Shown piece by piece: positions 7,759 to 16,621 of a stretch of 64,000 nt of DNA. A model generated the notes under the pieces. That model had not been told where the DNA came from. It worked only from the letters and a program-made list of their open reading frames with translations, and made no database searches. The DNA lies in contig JARLGY010000018.1 in the NCBI GenBank assembly GCA_031292525.1, forward strand, positions 248,001 to 312,000, read 5' to 3'. This DNA comes from Flavipsychrobacter sp. Its GTDB lineage: Bacteria > Bacteroidota > Bacteroidia > Chitinophagales > Chitinophagaceae. Each line of letters starts with the position of its first letter. Positions within the stretch are counted from its first letter, which is position 1. A program made the translations under genes and the position numbers.

Positions 7759-10047
7759 TTAAGCAGTTGCTTTCTTAGCAGCAGCATCGGCAAACTCCTG
7801 GCGTATTACGTTCAGGGCGCCACCGGCTTTAAACCATTCTATCTGCTGTTCGTTGTAGGTATGGTTTACAACTACGTTGTCGGTAGTACCATCTTTATGG
7901 TGCAATACCATGGTCAACGGAATGCCTTCTGCAAAGGTGGTAATACCTGTAATATCAATTACATCATCTTCCTGTACTTTTTCGTAGTCGGCCTTGTCGT
8001 TGAAGGTAAGCGCAAGCATACCTTGTTTCTTCAGGTTGGTTTCGTGTATGCGTGCAAAGCTCTTCACTATTATAGCACGTACACCCAGGTGGCGTGGCTC
8101 CATAGCTGCGTGTTCGCGGCTGCTGCCTTCGCCATAGTTCTCATCGCCAACTACCACGCTGCCAATGTGTGCAGCCTTGTAAACACGCTGTACGGCTGGT
8201 ACTTCGCCGTATTCGCCTGTAAGTTGGTTCTTCACCTTGTTGGTATCCATGTTAAAGGCGTTGATAGCACCTATCAGCATATTGTTGCTGATGTTATCGA
8301 GATGACCACGATACTTCAACCATGGGCCGGCCATAGATATATGGTCAGTAGTACACTTGCCAAATGCTTTTATCAACAGCTTCATGCCGGTAAGGTCTGT
8401 ACCTTCCCACGCTGCGAATGGCTGTAATAATAGCAAGCGGTCGCTGTGCGGGTGTACTATTACCTGTACTTTGCTAGAATCAATAGCAGGGGCAGTGTAA
8501 CCGGCATCCTTTACAGAGAAGCCTTTCGGAGGCAGTTCAAAACCTACCGGTTCATCCAGCATCACTTCTTCACCCTTATTATTGATCAACTTGTCTTTCA
8601 ACGGGTTGAAAGAAAGCTTACCGGATATTGCAAATGCAGTAACTATTTCAGGAGAGGCAACGAATGCATGGGTAGAAGAAAAACCGTCATTACGTTTTGC
8701 AAAGTTCCTGTTGAAAGAAGTAACGATTGTGTTCTTACGGGTAGGATCGTCCATATGACGTGCCCACTGGCCTATGCAAGGTCCGCAAGCGTTTGCCAGT
8801 ACTATACCGCCCATCTGGTCGAAAGTATCCAACATACCGTCCCTGTCTATGGTGTAACGCACCATTTCAGAACCCGGGGTGATGGTGAATTCGCTTTTCG
8901 CAGTAAGTCCTTTTGCCATAGCATCTTTAGCTATGAAAGCAGAGCGACTGATATCTTCATAAGAAGAGTTAGTGCAAGAGCCGATCAGGGCAACTTCCAC
9001 ATCTTCTGGCCAGCCATGTTCTTTAAGTGCTGCAGCCATCTGGCTGATAGGAGTAGCTAAATCGGGAGTGAATGGACCGTTTACGTGTGGTTCCAGGTCA
9101 TCCAGGTTTATTTCTATCAGCTGGTCGTAGTACATTTCAGGGTTAGCATACACTTCAGCATCAGGACGCAGGTGCTCCCTTACGCCGTCAGCCAGGGTAG
9201 CTATTTCAGCCCTGTTGGTAGCATTCAGGTAACCAGCCATCTTTTCATCGTAAGCAAACAATGAACATGTAGCGCCTATTTCAGCACCCATGTTGCATAT
9301 TGTAGCCTTACCAGTGCAGCTCAGGCCATCAGCGCCTTCGCCAAAATATTCAACTATAGCGCCGGTACCACCTTTTACGGTAAGTATACCAGCTACCTTA
9401 AGTATAATGTCTTTTGCAGATGTCCAGCCATTCATTTTACCGATCAGTTTGATACCGATCAGCTTAGGCATTTTCAACTCCCATGCCAGGCCGGCCATTA
9501 CGTCAACAGCATCAGCGCCACCAACACCAATAGCAATCATACCCAAGCCACCAGCGTTTGGCGTGTGGCTGTCGGTACCTATCATGATACCACCTGGAAA
9601 TGCATAGTTCTCAAGCACCACCTGGTGAATGATACCTGCACCTGGTCTCCAGAAGCCAATACCATATTTATTAGATATAGACGCCAGGAAATCGTACACT
9701 TCTTTATTTACATCAATAGCAGTTGCGAGGTCTTCCTTGGCGCCTGTTTTGGCCTGTATCAGGTGATCGCAATGCACAGTACTTGGCACTGCAACTTTTT
9801 CCCTACCGCAAGTCATAAACTGGAGCAACGCCATCTGGGCAGTAGCATCCTGCATAGCAACACGGTCTGGTGCAAAGTTCACATAGTCCTTACCTCTCTG
9901 ATATATATGGTTAGGCGTTTCGTAAGAGTGCGAATACAATATTTTTTCAGCCAGTGTAAGGGGGCGCCCCAGCAATTTACGTGCGTTGCCTACTTTTTCA
10001 GGTAATGCCGCGTATACTTTTTGAATGAGATCAAGATCAAATGCCAT
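7759..10047 (-). CDS. acn: Aconitate hydratase, mitochondrial type
   Basis: 762 residues, matching mitochondrial-type aconitase rather than the ~900-residue AcnA or AcnB. The [4Fe-4S] ligands are Cys358 (GSCTNSS), Cys421 and Cys424 ([11 protein letters not shown]). The substrate loops [13 protein letters not shown] and, near the C-terminus, [14 protein letters not shown] are present, followed by the swivel domain. It interconverts citrate and isocitrate in the TCA cycle. Its cluster would be supplied by Isc-type proteins such as those at 13.5-15.7 kb. It is monocistronic with its own promoter element and terminator. Confidence 0.97.
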   Translation of the reverse strand: MAFDLDLIQKVYAALPEKVGNARKLLGRPLTLAEKILYSHSYETPNHIYQRGKDYVNFAPDRVAMQDATAQMALLQFMTCGREKVAVPSTVHCDHLIQAKTGAKEDLATAIDVNKEVYDFLASISNKYGIGFWRPGAGIIHQVVLENYAFPGGIMIGTDSHTPNAGGLGMIAIGVGGADAVDVMAGLAWELKMPKLIGIKLIGKMNGWTSAKDIILKVAGILTVKGGTGAIVEYFGEGADGLSCTGKATICNMGAEIGATCSLFAYDEKMAGYLNATNRAEIATLADGVREHLRPDAEVYANPEMYYDQLIEINLDDLEPHVNGPFTPDLATPISQMAAALKEHGWPEDVEVALIGSCTNSSYEDISRSAFIAKDAMAKGLTAKSEFTITPGSEMVRYTIDRDGMLDTFDQMGGIVLANACGPCIGQWARHMDDPTRKNTIVTSFNRNFAKRNDGFSSTHAFVASPEIVTAFAISGKLSFNPLKDKLINNKGEEVMLDEPVGFELPPKGFSVKDAGYTAPAIDSSKVQVIVHPHSDRLLLLQPFAAWEGTDLTGMKLLIKAFGKCTTDHISMAGPWLKYRGHLDNISNNMLIGAINAFNMDTNKVKNQLTGEYGEVPAVQRVYKAAHIGSVVVGDENYGEGSSREHAAMEPRHLGVRAIIVKSFARIHETNLKKQGMLALTFNDKADYEKVQEDDVIDITGITTFAEGIPLTMVLHHKDGTTDNVVVNHTYNEQQIEWFKAGGALNVIRQEFADAAAKKATA

Positions 10048-10082
10048 TGTAAGGAAAGATTAGTATAATATAAAAAGCAGTG

Positions 10083-10112
10083 CAAAATTAAGTTTAATTG
10101 CTCAAAATACAA
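10083..10112 (-). promoter_or_regulatory. Candidate promoter of aconitase
   Basis: On the minus strand TAATTTTG (10090-10083) matches TAnnTTTG and a TTG at 10112-10110 lies 19 nt upstream, the expected -33/-7 spacing. The ATG follows about 35 nt downstream. Confidence 0.5.
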
Positions 10113-10266
10113 TGGTAAAAAGCATATTTGGTTTGTCTTCAGTCCATAACTTTCTGTTTTGCACATATATTAAAATATTTTCAATGACCATATTTTACAA
10201 TAAAACATGCTAGCATATTGATATATCCTGTATTCATAAATACTATCCCGGACTACATTCACTAAA

Positions 10267-10293
10267 AAAAGTCCGGTTACGAGCCGGACTTTT
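10267..10293 (-). terminator. Rho-independent terminator after the SDR gene
   Basis: Perfect 10-bp stem AAAAGTCCGG / CCGGACTTTT with a 7-nt loop. The minus-strand copy ends in a run of seven T, placed about 20 bp past the SDR stop codon. Confidence 0.8.
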
Positions 10294-10313
10294 CATATTG
10301 CGAACATTCAATA

Positions 10314-11063
10314 TCAAACCAAAACTCCGCCACCATCAACTATCAATACCTGCCCTGTGCTAAATTGCTGGGTCATGAGGTAAAGATAGGTTTTGGCTAT
10401 GTCTTCGGCCTCACCAACACGCTTTACCAATAAAGAATCTGCAAAGCTCTTGTATAGATTTTCCCGGTCTGTCTGTGGTATGTTGTTCCAAAGGTTGGTT
10501 CTCACAATACCAGGTGCAACTAAATTTACCCGTAGTGGTGCCAGCTCTACAGCCATTGCACGGGTAAAACCTTCCATAGCTGCGCATATACTTGTGCCCA
10601 GGAACCAGCCTTTGCCTGGCCGTCTACTGGCTATACCACTGGTAAGCACTATAGAACCGCCTGCATTAATATGTGGCGATGCATACTTTACTGCCATGAC
10701 CGCCCCCCAGTAGCGCACGTTGAAAAATGCCCGGGCATCTTCCATAACTGCGTCACCAATACTGCCTATCACCAGGTGCTCACCTGCGGTGAATACAAGG
10801 TGGTCAAAATTGCCCAAGGTGCCGAACAATTGTTTTATATGTTGTTCATTGGTCAGGTCAGCAACATGGCCTTCACTGTTCATTCCTATTTCTTTCAGGG
10901 CATTATCAATACGCTGCTGGTTGCTGGATACGATAATGGTATGCGCACCTGCCCCGGCGGCGGCTTGGGCCACCGCCAAACCTATACCCGAACTGCCACC
11001 GAGTACTACTACTTTTTTATTCTTCAAACTGTCTGCGCTTCCATTTTGTTCTTTCATGATCAT
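10314..11063 (-). CDS. SDR-family protein with non-canonical active site
   Basis: 249 residues from ATG 11063 (a second ATG two codons on is equally possible). The dinucleotide-binding GGSSGIG is at 22-28 and the C-terminal FSTGQVLIVDGGG is typical of SDRs. The catalytic Ser is present (LTSGIAS, Ser142), but the YxxxK pair is absent: aligning on CAAMEGFTRAMAVEL puts Gly at 156 and Cys at 160. A subset of annotated SDRs with similar AVNGA-type sequences also lacks the pair. It probably binds NAD(P) but may not be a standard dehydrogenase. It lies 70 bp downstream of a Crp/Fnr regulator on the same strand and probably shares its transcript. Confidence 0.8.
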   Translation of the reverse strand: MIMKEQNGSADSLKNKKVVVLGGSSGIGLAVAQAAAGAGAHTIIVSSNQQRIDNALKEIGMNSEGHVADLTNEQHIKQLFGTLGNFDHLVFTAGEHLVIGSIGDAVMEDARAFFNVRYWGAVMAVKYASPHINAGGSIVLTSGIASRRPGKGWFLGTSICAAMEGFTRAMAVELAPLRVNLVAPGIVRTNLWNNIPQTDRENLYKSFADSLLVKRVGEAEDIAKTYLYLMTQQFSTGQVLIVDGGGVLV

Positions 11064-11133
11064 CGTTTTTTTTGATGACACAAAAGTCTGCCGACAAGAA
11101 AAAGAAGTAGTTACCAAATGGTAAAAAGTAATA

Positions 11134-11703
11134 TCAGCGTATATTTTTACGAATGCGACTCAGCGATTGCGGGGTGATGCAGAGATACGAAGCAATATCG
11201 GCAAGGGGCACGCGCAGCGCCAATTCGGGCTCCTGCTCCATGAATATCCGGTAGCGGGTAGCTGCATCCTGCCCCATGTAGCTATTGCGTATTTGTATTT
11301 TTTCCAGTAGCCGCCTCTGCACTATACTATTGATGAGTTCCTCTATATACGGCCGCTGTGCATAAAGTTCATATAGCTTTACCCTGCTTATAGCCATCAC
11401 CTCCACATCGCAGGCCGCCACAATGCGCTCATGGGCTGGCTGCTGGTTCTGAAAACTCTGCAGTATGGTGCAAAACTGATTCTCTTTCAGAAAAAAGTAG
11501 GTAACATCGGCGCCTTTGTCGTTCACCGATGTGATTTTTAGTACCCCATTGCAAATAAAGAAGATCTCTCGCGGTATTGTATTTTCTTTCAGCAAGACTT
11601 CACCCTCCTTGTAGCTGCGTTGCTCTGCAGCAGCCATTATCAACCCTTCATCGGGCGATACATCACGAAACTTTTTGAGGAAAGTAATAAGCGGATCAGG
11701 CAT
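11134..11703 (-). CDS. Crp/Fnr-family transcriptional regulator
   Basis: 189 residues: an N-terminal cyclic-nucleotide-binding-like beta-barrel (YKEGEVLLKENTIPREIFFICNG), a long dimer helix and a C-terminal helix-turn-helix ending ADIASYLCITPQSLSRIRKNI. This C-terminal form, ending directly after the recognition helix, is the common short Crp/Fnr type of Bacteroidota. There are no Fnr-type N-terminal Cys, so it is not an oxygen sensor of that kind; the ligand is unknown. It probably regulates the SDR downstream and perhaps the divergent MBL hydrolase. A TAnnTTTG element ends only 4 nt before the ATG. Confidence 0.9.
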   Translation of the reverse strand: MPDPLITFLKKFRDVSPDEGLIMAAAEQRSYKEGEVLLKENTIPREIFFICNGVLKITSVNDKGADVTYFFLKENQFCTILQSFQNQQPAHERIVAACDVEVMAISRVKLYELYAQRPYIEELINSIVQRRLLEKIQIRNSYMGQDAATRYRIFMEQEPELALRVPLADIASYLCITPQSLSRIRKNIR

Positions 11704-11707
11704 ACAG

Positions 11708-11715
11708 CAAATGTA
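11708..11715 (-). promoter_or_regulatory. Candidate -7 element giving a leaderless crp/fnr-type mRNA
   Basis: Minus-strand TACATTTG (TAnnTTTG). Only 4 nt separate it from the ATG at 11703, so initiation at the usual distance would start at or next to the start codon. No clear -33 box was seen. Confidence 0.4.
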
Positions 11716-11786
11716 TTATAAACAAAATAAAAAGACCTATAGTCAGATTAAGAGTATGGTTTACATTACTAACCGGCTGGGGGGCG

Positions 11787-11794
11787 TACTTTTG
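11787..11794 (+). promoter_or_regulatory. Candidate -7 promoter element of the MBL hydrolase
   Basis: TACTTTTG matches TAnnTTTG, 35 nt upstream of the ATG at 11830, inside the divergent intergenic region shared with the Crp/Fnr gene. Confidence 0.45.
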
Positions 11795-11829
11795 CACATC
11801 GTATTTTTCATACGGATAACTAAGGATTT

Positions 11830-12831
11830 ATGAATAGGCAATGGAGAGCGCTTACAGCATCAAAGAATTTCAAAGATGGTATATTTCAAAACCTATCGCC
11901 CACTCCTCAATTAGCGCCGGGTGTGAACATGCCAAAGGTAATGCTTTCCTTTTTTAGCAAACCTAAGTACGTAACGCCCCCCCAGCCACTCCCTTCAGTA
12001 AAAACCAACTTGCGTGCCCTGCATGGCGATGTACCAACTATCGTGTGGTTTGGTCATTCGTCATACCTCATCAACTGTAAAGGCATCAATATATTGATAG
12101 ACCCTGTATTAAGCGGTCATGCATCACCATTACCATGGATGGTAAAAGCTTTCCCCGGTGCTGATGTTTATAAACCCGAGGATATGCCAACCATTGACTT
12201 TATGATCATTACCCATAATCATTATGATCACCTGGATAAAAAAGCGTTGAAAAAACTAGCACCACATACTAAAAGCTATTATACATCGCTAGGGGTGGGC
12301 AAAGACATTGCAGAAAGCAGCACCGATGAGACGCCTATTACAGAAATGGACTGGTGGGAAACCCAAACATTGATGTCGGGCATAGCACTTACAGCTACTC
12401 CAGCCAGGCATTTTTCAGGCAGGGGGCTTAAGCGTGCAGGATCGCTATGGTCTTCATTTGTTTTAAAGCTGTTTGGTTATACCATTTACATAGGTGCTGA
12501 TTCTGGCTATGACACACACTTTAAGGAAATAGGCAGCAAATATGGCCCTTTTGACATCGCTATATTAGAAAATGGGCAGTACAACCCTGCCTGGCCCTAC
12601 ATACACATGATGCCCGAGGAAACTGTGCAGGCAGCTATAGACCTGAATACAAAAGTGCTTATGCCCGTACACTGGGGTAAATTTGACCTGTCACTACATC
12701 CATGGGATGAACCGATAAAACGACTTACAAAAAGTGCTAAAGAACGTAATGTAGAAGTAACCACACCAATGATAGGGCAACCCGTGATATTGAACAAAGA
12801 ATATCCTAGGAAGGAGTGGTGGATATTGTAG
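11830..12831 (+). CDS. MBL-fold metallohydrolase (UlaG / NAPE-PLD-like)
   Basis: 333 residues. The zinc motif THNHYDHLD is at 128-136, preceded by TIVWFGHSSYLI and followed by ATPARHFSGRG, YIGADSGYD and MPVHWGKFDLS. This set of blocks matches the UlaG/NAPE-phospholipase-D-like branch (COG2220), whose members hydrolyse phosphodiester or lactone substrates. The substrate here is unknown. There is no signal peptide, so it is cytoplasmic. It is divergent from the Crp/Fnr gene, which could control it. Its end overlaps a converging YdeI-family remnant by 26 bp. Confidence 0.88.
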   Translation: MNRQWRALTASKNFKDGIFQNLSPTPQLAPGVNMPKVMLSFFSKPKYVTPPQPLPSVKTNLRALHGDVPTIVWFGHSSYLINCKGINILIDPVLSGHASPLPWMVKAFPGADVYKPEDMPTIDFMIITHNHYDHLDKKALKKLAPHTKSYYTSLGVGKDIAESSTDETPITEMDWWETQTLMSGIALTATPARHFSGRGLKRAGSLWSSFVLKLFGYTIYIGADSGYDTHFKEIGSKYGPFDIAILENGQYNPAWPYIHMMPEETVQAAIDLNTKVLMPVHWGKFDLSLHPWDEPIKRLTKSAKERNVEVTTPMIGQPVILNKEYPRKEWWIL

Positions 12832-13027
12832 ACGTATAGCAGATCACCTTCCGTACCCCAGTGTCTTTATTAACATTTCGTTTTCTCTGCGACCACGTAA
12901 TGGATGGTTTCTTACTGCCGGTTTTATAAAAACCTACAGCTAGCTTTTGCTCCTTTGCATGATTTTTCATGAAACATTTTCCAAGGTCGGTTTGGGTGGC
13001 AAAGAATTGTGTTGTACAGTGCTTCAT
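12806..13027 (-). pseudogene. Truncated YdeI/OmpD-associated family remnant
   Basis: 73-codon minus-strand frame. Residues about 8-46 (FFATQTDLGKCFMKNHAKEQ, then KLAVGFYKTGSKKPSITW) match the N-terminal part of the YdeI family, normally about 190 residues. Right after SITW the expected VDEALCFGWIDG block is missing; the frame resumes with a weak GVRKVI match and stops inside the MBL gene's 3' end. The rest of the family (RFTPRK block and C-terminal domain) is gone. I read this as a gene broken by an internal deletion and 3' truncation. A short expressed peptide cannot be excluded. Confidence 0.6.
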
Positions 13028-13034
13028 AACTGGA

Positions 13035-13436
13035 TTATTTTTTCTCCTGGCAAAGCTCTACCAATACGCCACCCGTGGTTTTTGGGTGCAGGAAGCACAC
13101 CAGCTTATTATCGGCGCCATTCTTGGGTATCTCGTTCAGCAACTCAAAACCAAGTGCCTGTAAGCGTTTCATTTCGGCTTCAATGTTTTCCACTTCAAAT
13201 GCTACATGATGTATGCCGGGGCCTTTCTTATCTATAAATTTTGCAATGGGGCTGTCATTCTTTGTGGCTTCCAGCAGTTCTATCTTAGCATCACCAGTGG
13301 CAAAAAAAGCTGTATTTACCCCTTCTGTAACCACTTCTTCTGTTTTATAGCAAGGTGTATTAAGCAATTGTTCATATAATGGTATCGCGTCCGCAAGGCT
13401 CTTGACCGCTATACCCAGGTGTTCTATTTTCAGCAT
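13035..13436 (-). CDS. mce: Methylmalonyl-CoA epimerase
   Basis: 133 residues, a VOC-fold protein with two beta-alpha-beta repeats. Metal ligands are visible at His6 (IEHLGIAV), His76/77 (GPGIHHVAFEV) and Glu127 (GGVLVELCQ). The length and these motifs match methylmalonyl-CoA epimerase, which interconverts the 2R and 2S epimers between propionyl-CoA carboxylase and methylmalonyl-CoA mutase. The B12-dependent mutase itself is not in the window, but nrdJ at 34.5 kb also implies B12 use. It is divergent from iscS. Confidence 0.93.
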   Translation of the reverse strand: MLKIEHLGIAVKSLADAIPLYEQLLNTPCYKTEEVVTEGVNTAFFATGDAKIELLEATKNDSPIAKFIDKKGPGIHHVAFEVENIEAEMKRLQALGFELLNEIPKNGADNKLVCFLHPKTTGGVLVELCQEKK

Positions 13437-13502
13437 AACTTTTATAGATGGTAATATATAAATGTATAATTTGGAATAGATGCTAAAGTAGCTGTTTTGG
13501 TG

Positions 13503-13510
13503 TAACTTTG
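13503..13510 (+). promoter_or_regulatory. Candidate -7 promoter element of the isc genes
   Basis: TAACTTTG matches TAnnTTTG, 29 nt upstream of the iscS ATG. No convincing -33 box at the expected spacing, and no IscR gene nearby. Confidence 0.45.
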
Positions 13511-13539
13511 CCTAAAGTTCATATTCGATTACTTATATC

Positions 13540-14760
13540 ATGGAATTACAATTGCCAATATATCTTGATAACAATGCCACCACACCAATGGATCCGCGTG
13601 TGCTGGAAGCAATGTTACCTTATTTTGTAGAAAAGTTTGGAAATGCTGCAAGTCGTAACCACTCATTTGGCTGGGTAGCTGAAGAAGCCGTAGATTATGC
13701 ACGTGAGCAGGTTGCTAAACTGATCAATGCCGATCCTAAGGAGATCATTTTCACCTCGGGCGCTACAGAAAGCGACAACCTTGCGTTGAAAGGTGTGTAT
13801 GAAATGTACGCTTCAAAAGGCAATCATATTATTACTTGCACTACTGAGCACAAAGCTGTTTTAGATTCTTGCAAGCATATAGAAAAAATAGGTGGACAGG
13901 TAACCTACCTGCAAGTGCAACCCGATGGTCTTATAGACCTGAAAGAACTGGAAGCTGCTATCACTGATAAAACCATCCTTATTTCCATTATGTATGGCAA
14001 TAATGAGATAGGTGTAATACAACCAATAAAAGAAATTAGCCAGATAGCCCGTAAGCATGGTGTATTATTCTTTACCGATGCTACACAGGCCGTGGGTAAG
14101 GTACCTGTTGATGTAATGGCAGATGGTATAGACCTGATGGCTTTCAGCGGACACAAAATGTACGGCCCTAAAGGTGTTGGTGCATTGTATGTACGCCGCA
14201 AAAATCCAAGGGTAAAAGTTACATCCCAAATGGATGGCGGTGGCCACGAGCGTGGTATGCGTAGTGGTACACTAAATGTACCGGGTATTGTAGGCTTTGG
14301 TAAAGCTGCTGAACTTTGCATGCAAGAAATGGAAAGTGAAGCTAAACGCCTGAGCACTATGCGCGACAGGCTGGAAACCGAACTGATGAAGCTGGAAGAA
14401 GCTTATGTGAATGGCAATACCGATCATCGTTTACCACACACTACCAACATATCTTTTAAGTACGTAGAAGGTGAAGGTTTGATGATGGGTTTCAACAAAA
14501 ATATCGCATTAAGTAGTGGGTCAGCATGTACATCTGCATCACTTGAACCATCATATGTATTGAAGGCATTGGGCCTGGGTGATGACCTGGCACATAGCTC
14601 ACTTCGTTTTGGTCTCGGCAGGTTTACTACCGATGAGCAGATCGATTTTACGATCAAAGCTGTAACAGATACTGTTTTGAAACTTAGGGAAATGAGCCCA
14701 CTGTGGGAAATGTTTAAAGAAGGTGTTGATATCAACGCTATTGAGTGGGCACATCACTAA
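13540..14760 (+). CDS. iscS: Cysteine desulfurase IscS
   Basis: 406 residues, the full IscS length. PLP-binding Lys206 lies in [12 protein letters not shown], and the catalytic Cys330 lies in the flexible loop [17 protein letters not shown], which is long as in IscS/NifS and unlike SufS. The N-terminus [15 protein letters not shown] is standard. It removes sulfur from cysteine as a persulfide and passes it to IscU (next gene, 63 bp downstream). It supplies Fe-S clusters and probably thio-modifications. Confidence 0.96.
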   Translation: MELQLPIYLDNNATTPMDPRVLEAMLPYFVEKFGNAASRNHSFGWVAEEAVDYAREQVAKLINADPKEIIFTSGATESDNLALKGVYEMYASKGNHIITCTTEHKAVLDSCKHIEKIGGQVTYLQVQPDGLIDLKELEAAITDKTILISIMYGNNEIGVIQPIKEISQIARKHGVLFFTDATQAVGKVPVDVMADGIDLMAFSGHKMYGPKGVGALYVRRKNPRVKVTSQMDGGGHERGMRSGTLNVPGIVGFGKAAELCMQEMESEAKRLSTMRDRLETELMKLEEAYVNGNTDHRLPHTTNISFKYVEGEGLMMGFNKNIALSSGSACTSASLEPSYVLKALGLGDDLAHSSLRFGLGRFTTDEQIDFTIKAVTDTVLKLREMSPLWEMFKEGVDINAIEWAHH

Positions 14761-14823
14761 AAACAGTATTGCGTAATTATTGAACAGTTATTGAATTTCT
14801 AAAAAAGAACAAAAAATTTAATC

Positions 14824-15240
14824 ATGGCATATTCAGATAAAGTAATTGACCATTACAGCAATCCTAAAAATGTAGGTACGCTGGATAAATCTAAGAACAA
14901 CGTAGGTACCGGTCTTGTAGGTGCCCCTGAGTGCGGCGATGTTATGCGCCTGCAGATTGAAGTAGACGAGGTGAGTGGCCTTATCAGCGATGCAAAGTTC
15001 AAGACCTTTGGTTGTGGCTCTGCAATAGCATCATCATCACTAGCTACAGAATGGCTGAAAGGTAAGAGTGTAGAAGAAGCCCTGGCTATAGACAATATGG
15101 ATATAGTGGAAGAGCTGAACCTACCTCCTGTAAAAATACATTGCTCGGTATTGGCTGAAGATGCTATTAAGGCAGCTATCAATGACTACCGTGTAAAGAA
15201 TGGCTTAGCGGAACTGGTAACTGAAGAAAAATCACACTAA
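14824..15240 (+). CDS. iscU: Fe-S cluster scaffold IscU
   Basis: 138 residues. Cluster-binding Cys37, Cys64 and Cys107 plus Asp39 are all in place (GAPECGDVM, FGCGSAIASS, KIHCSVLAED). The LPPVK motif at 100-104 is the HscA chaperone-recognition site. It accepts sulfur from IscS and builds [2Fe-2S]/[4Fe-4S] clusters for transfer. No hscA, hscB or ferredoxin gene follows here, so those partners must be elsewhere or replaced. Confidence 0.96.
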   Translation: MAYSDKVIDHYSNPKNVGTLDKSKNNVGTGLVGAPECGDVMRLQIEVDEVSGLISDAKFKTFGCGSAIASSSLATEWLKGKSVEEALAIDNMDIVEELNLPPVKIHCSVLAEDAIKAAINDYRVKNGLAELVTEEKSH

Positions 15241-15348
15241 ATCAAATCACAGATATAGGTGACTTGCAGCCTGGGCTGTTAGTGTATAGTGAAGGTGATA
15301 ATGTGAAAAAGATGTGCGCTGATAACTCGGGCCTCAAAATTTTTTGTT

Positions 15349-15675
15349 ATGATTTACGTAAGTGATAAAGCCAAGGAAAAAGTAGATCAACTAAGACGGG
15401 ATGCCGACTTGGGTGATGAATACTTTCTTAGGGTAAGTGTAGTAGGTGGCGGATGCTCGGGCTTGTCTTACAAGCTGGACTTTGATAATGAAGCGCAGCC
15501 GCGCGATCAGGTTTTTGAAGACCAGGGGGTTAAGCTGGTTACAGATCTGAAAAGTTTTCTTTACCTCTGCGACACAACCCTTGAATTTTCTGATGGGTTG
15601 AATGGCAAAGGATTTCATTTTAGCAATCCTAACGCCAGCCGTAGCTGTGGTTGCGGGGAAAGTTTTGCTGTATAA
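15349..15675 (+). CDS. iscA: A-type Fe-S carrier IscA
   Basis: 108 residues with the three invariant Cys of A-type carriers: Cys36 in GGGCSGLSY and Cys100/Cys102 in SRSCGCGESF. It receives clusters or iron from the scaffold and delivers them to apo-proteins. It lies 108 bp beyond iscU, so it may be co-transcribed or have its own start. A strong 18-bp hairpin terminator follows directly. Confidence 0.93.
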   Translation: MIYVSDKAKEKVDQLRRDADLGDEYFLRVSVVGGGCSGLSYKLDFDNEAQPRDQVFEDQGVKLVTDLKSFLYLCDTTLEFSDGLNGKGFHFSNPNASRSCGCGESFAV

Positions 15676-15696
15676 GTCTAATATAGATTTTCTCAT

Positions 15697-15737
15697 AAAT
15701 ATTAAGGGCTGAACATTACGTTCAGCCCTTAATATTT
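15697..15737. terminator. Strong bidirectional terminator after iscA
   Basis: Perfect 18-bp stem (15697-15714 with 15720-15737; core AAGGGCTGAAC / GTTCAGCCCTT) and a 5-nt loop. A/T-rich stem ends give U-tracts on both strands, between the converging iscA and a small secreted-protein gene. Confidence 0.85.
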
Positions 15738-15747
15738 AATGTAAATG

Positions 15748-16050
15748 CTATTTCGAATTGTTCCCGTTGCTTGGGGCAAGATTGGCATTCTGGTTTTGAT
15801 AATTCAGATTGCGTTGTTCATTTTTTTTCACCCCGTCATTACTTCTGCTTGATTTCCCTTCGTAAGCTCTGTGGTAATCATTATCATTAGCGTCACCTAC
15901 TTTTATGTTGTGCTTGCTGCGCATATGTGCATTGCCTTTATGCACCGTACTATGCTTTTTGTAGTGCCTGTGGTGTACAGGTGTTTTAGATTGTGCTGTT
16001 ACGCTTTGCAAACAGCATACAAATACGGCGAGTAGTAATAAATATTTCAT
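15748..16050 (-). CDS. Small secreted basic, His-rich protein of unknown function
   Basis: 100 residues from the ATG at 16050, chosen because it starts a clear signal peptide (MKYLLLLAVFVCCLQSVTAQ). The mature part is polar, low-complexity and rich in His, Lys and Asn (HHRHYKKHSTVHKG; NQNANLAPSNGNN), with no hydrophobic core. It is probably disordered and periplasmic or extracellular. No family recognised. It converges with iscA over a shared terminator. Confidence 0.5.
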   Translation of the reverse strand: MKYLLLLAVFVCCLQSVTAQSKTPVHHRHYKKHSTVHKGNAHMRSKHNIKVGDANDNDYHRAYEGKSSRSNDGVKKNEQRNLNYQNQNANLAPSNGNNSK

Positions 16051-16117
16051 TTGTATGGTTTTGGATAATATATCATTACAAAAATCTCGCCACCAGCAAA
16101 GATTTGCTAAACAGATA

Positions 16118-16618
16118 TTATTGCGCCACCGGTACTCTGCTTTTTTTAGCAACAGCTGCGCCGATCACTGAAAAAAGAGCGCCAACGAACATTGTACCGA
16201 AAATAACTCCGGCGATCATGAATGGAGTGAAGAATTTGCGTGTAATTTCTATTGCTTTATCTATCTGTTCATCACTCAAATTCTTTTCAACCATGTTTTG
16301 CCTGGCTACTTCCATAGCCTTGTTTACCATATCCGGGAATACCGCCAGCGATATAAAGGACCATACAAGCGTAACAAGCGTAACTATAGCGCATGCTTTA
16401 AAGCAACTGCTGAATACCTGCCCAAATGTCACCATGCCATCATTTACTTTGGAGTAAGCTATGGCATTCAGCAATATACCTATAAGGAAGGGTATGTAAG
16501 TAATATATTGCATACCTGGTTTAAAGGACAGACCAGAGACATACAAAATAGTTGAAAGGACAGCCATTATTAAAGCTGTTACTAAACCATAGGTAAGATG
16601 TATTTTTTTGCCTTCCAT
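16118..16618 (-). CDS. DUF4199 membrane protein
   Basis: 166 residues with four hydrophobic helices (about 10-30, 37-53, 74-95, 131-155) separated by a polar stretch DEQIDKAIEITRKFF. The helix 1-2 pattern YGLVTALIMAVLSTI and YSKVNDGMVTFGQVFSSCFK match the DUF4199 family of Bacteroidota. Function is unknown. It starts 4 bp after the stop of the dihydroorotase-like gene and is the last gene of that operon. Confidence 0.85.
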   Translation of the reverse strand: MEGKKIHLTYGLVTALIMAVLSTILYVSGLSFKPGMQYITYIPFLIGILLNAIAYSKVNDGMVTFGQVFSSCFKACAIVTLVTLVWSFISLAVFPDMVNKAMEVARQNMVEKNLSDEQIDKAIEITRKFFTPFMIAGVIFGTMFVGALFSVIGAAVAKKSRVPVAQ

Positions 16619-16621
16619 AGT

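Noticed and set aside
7861-9060. Two long plus-strand open frames (188 and 204 codons) antisense to aconitase
   Set aside because: Aconitase on the opposite strand is complete and highly conserved; the antisense frames have skewed composition (many Cys, Tyr, His) and no recognisable motif. They are by-products of codon bias.
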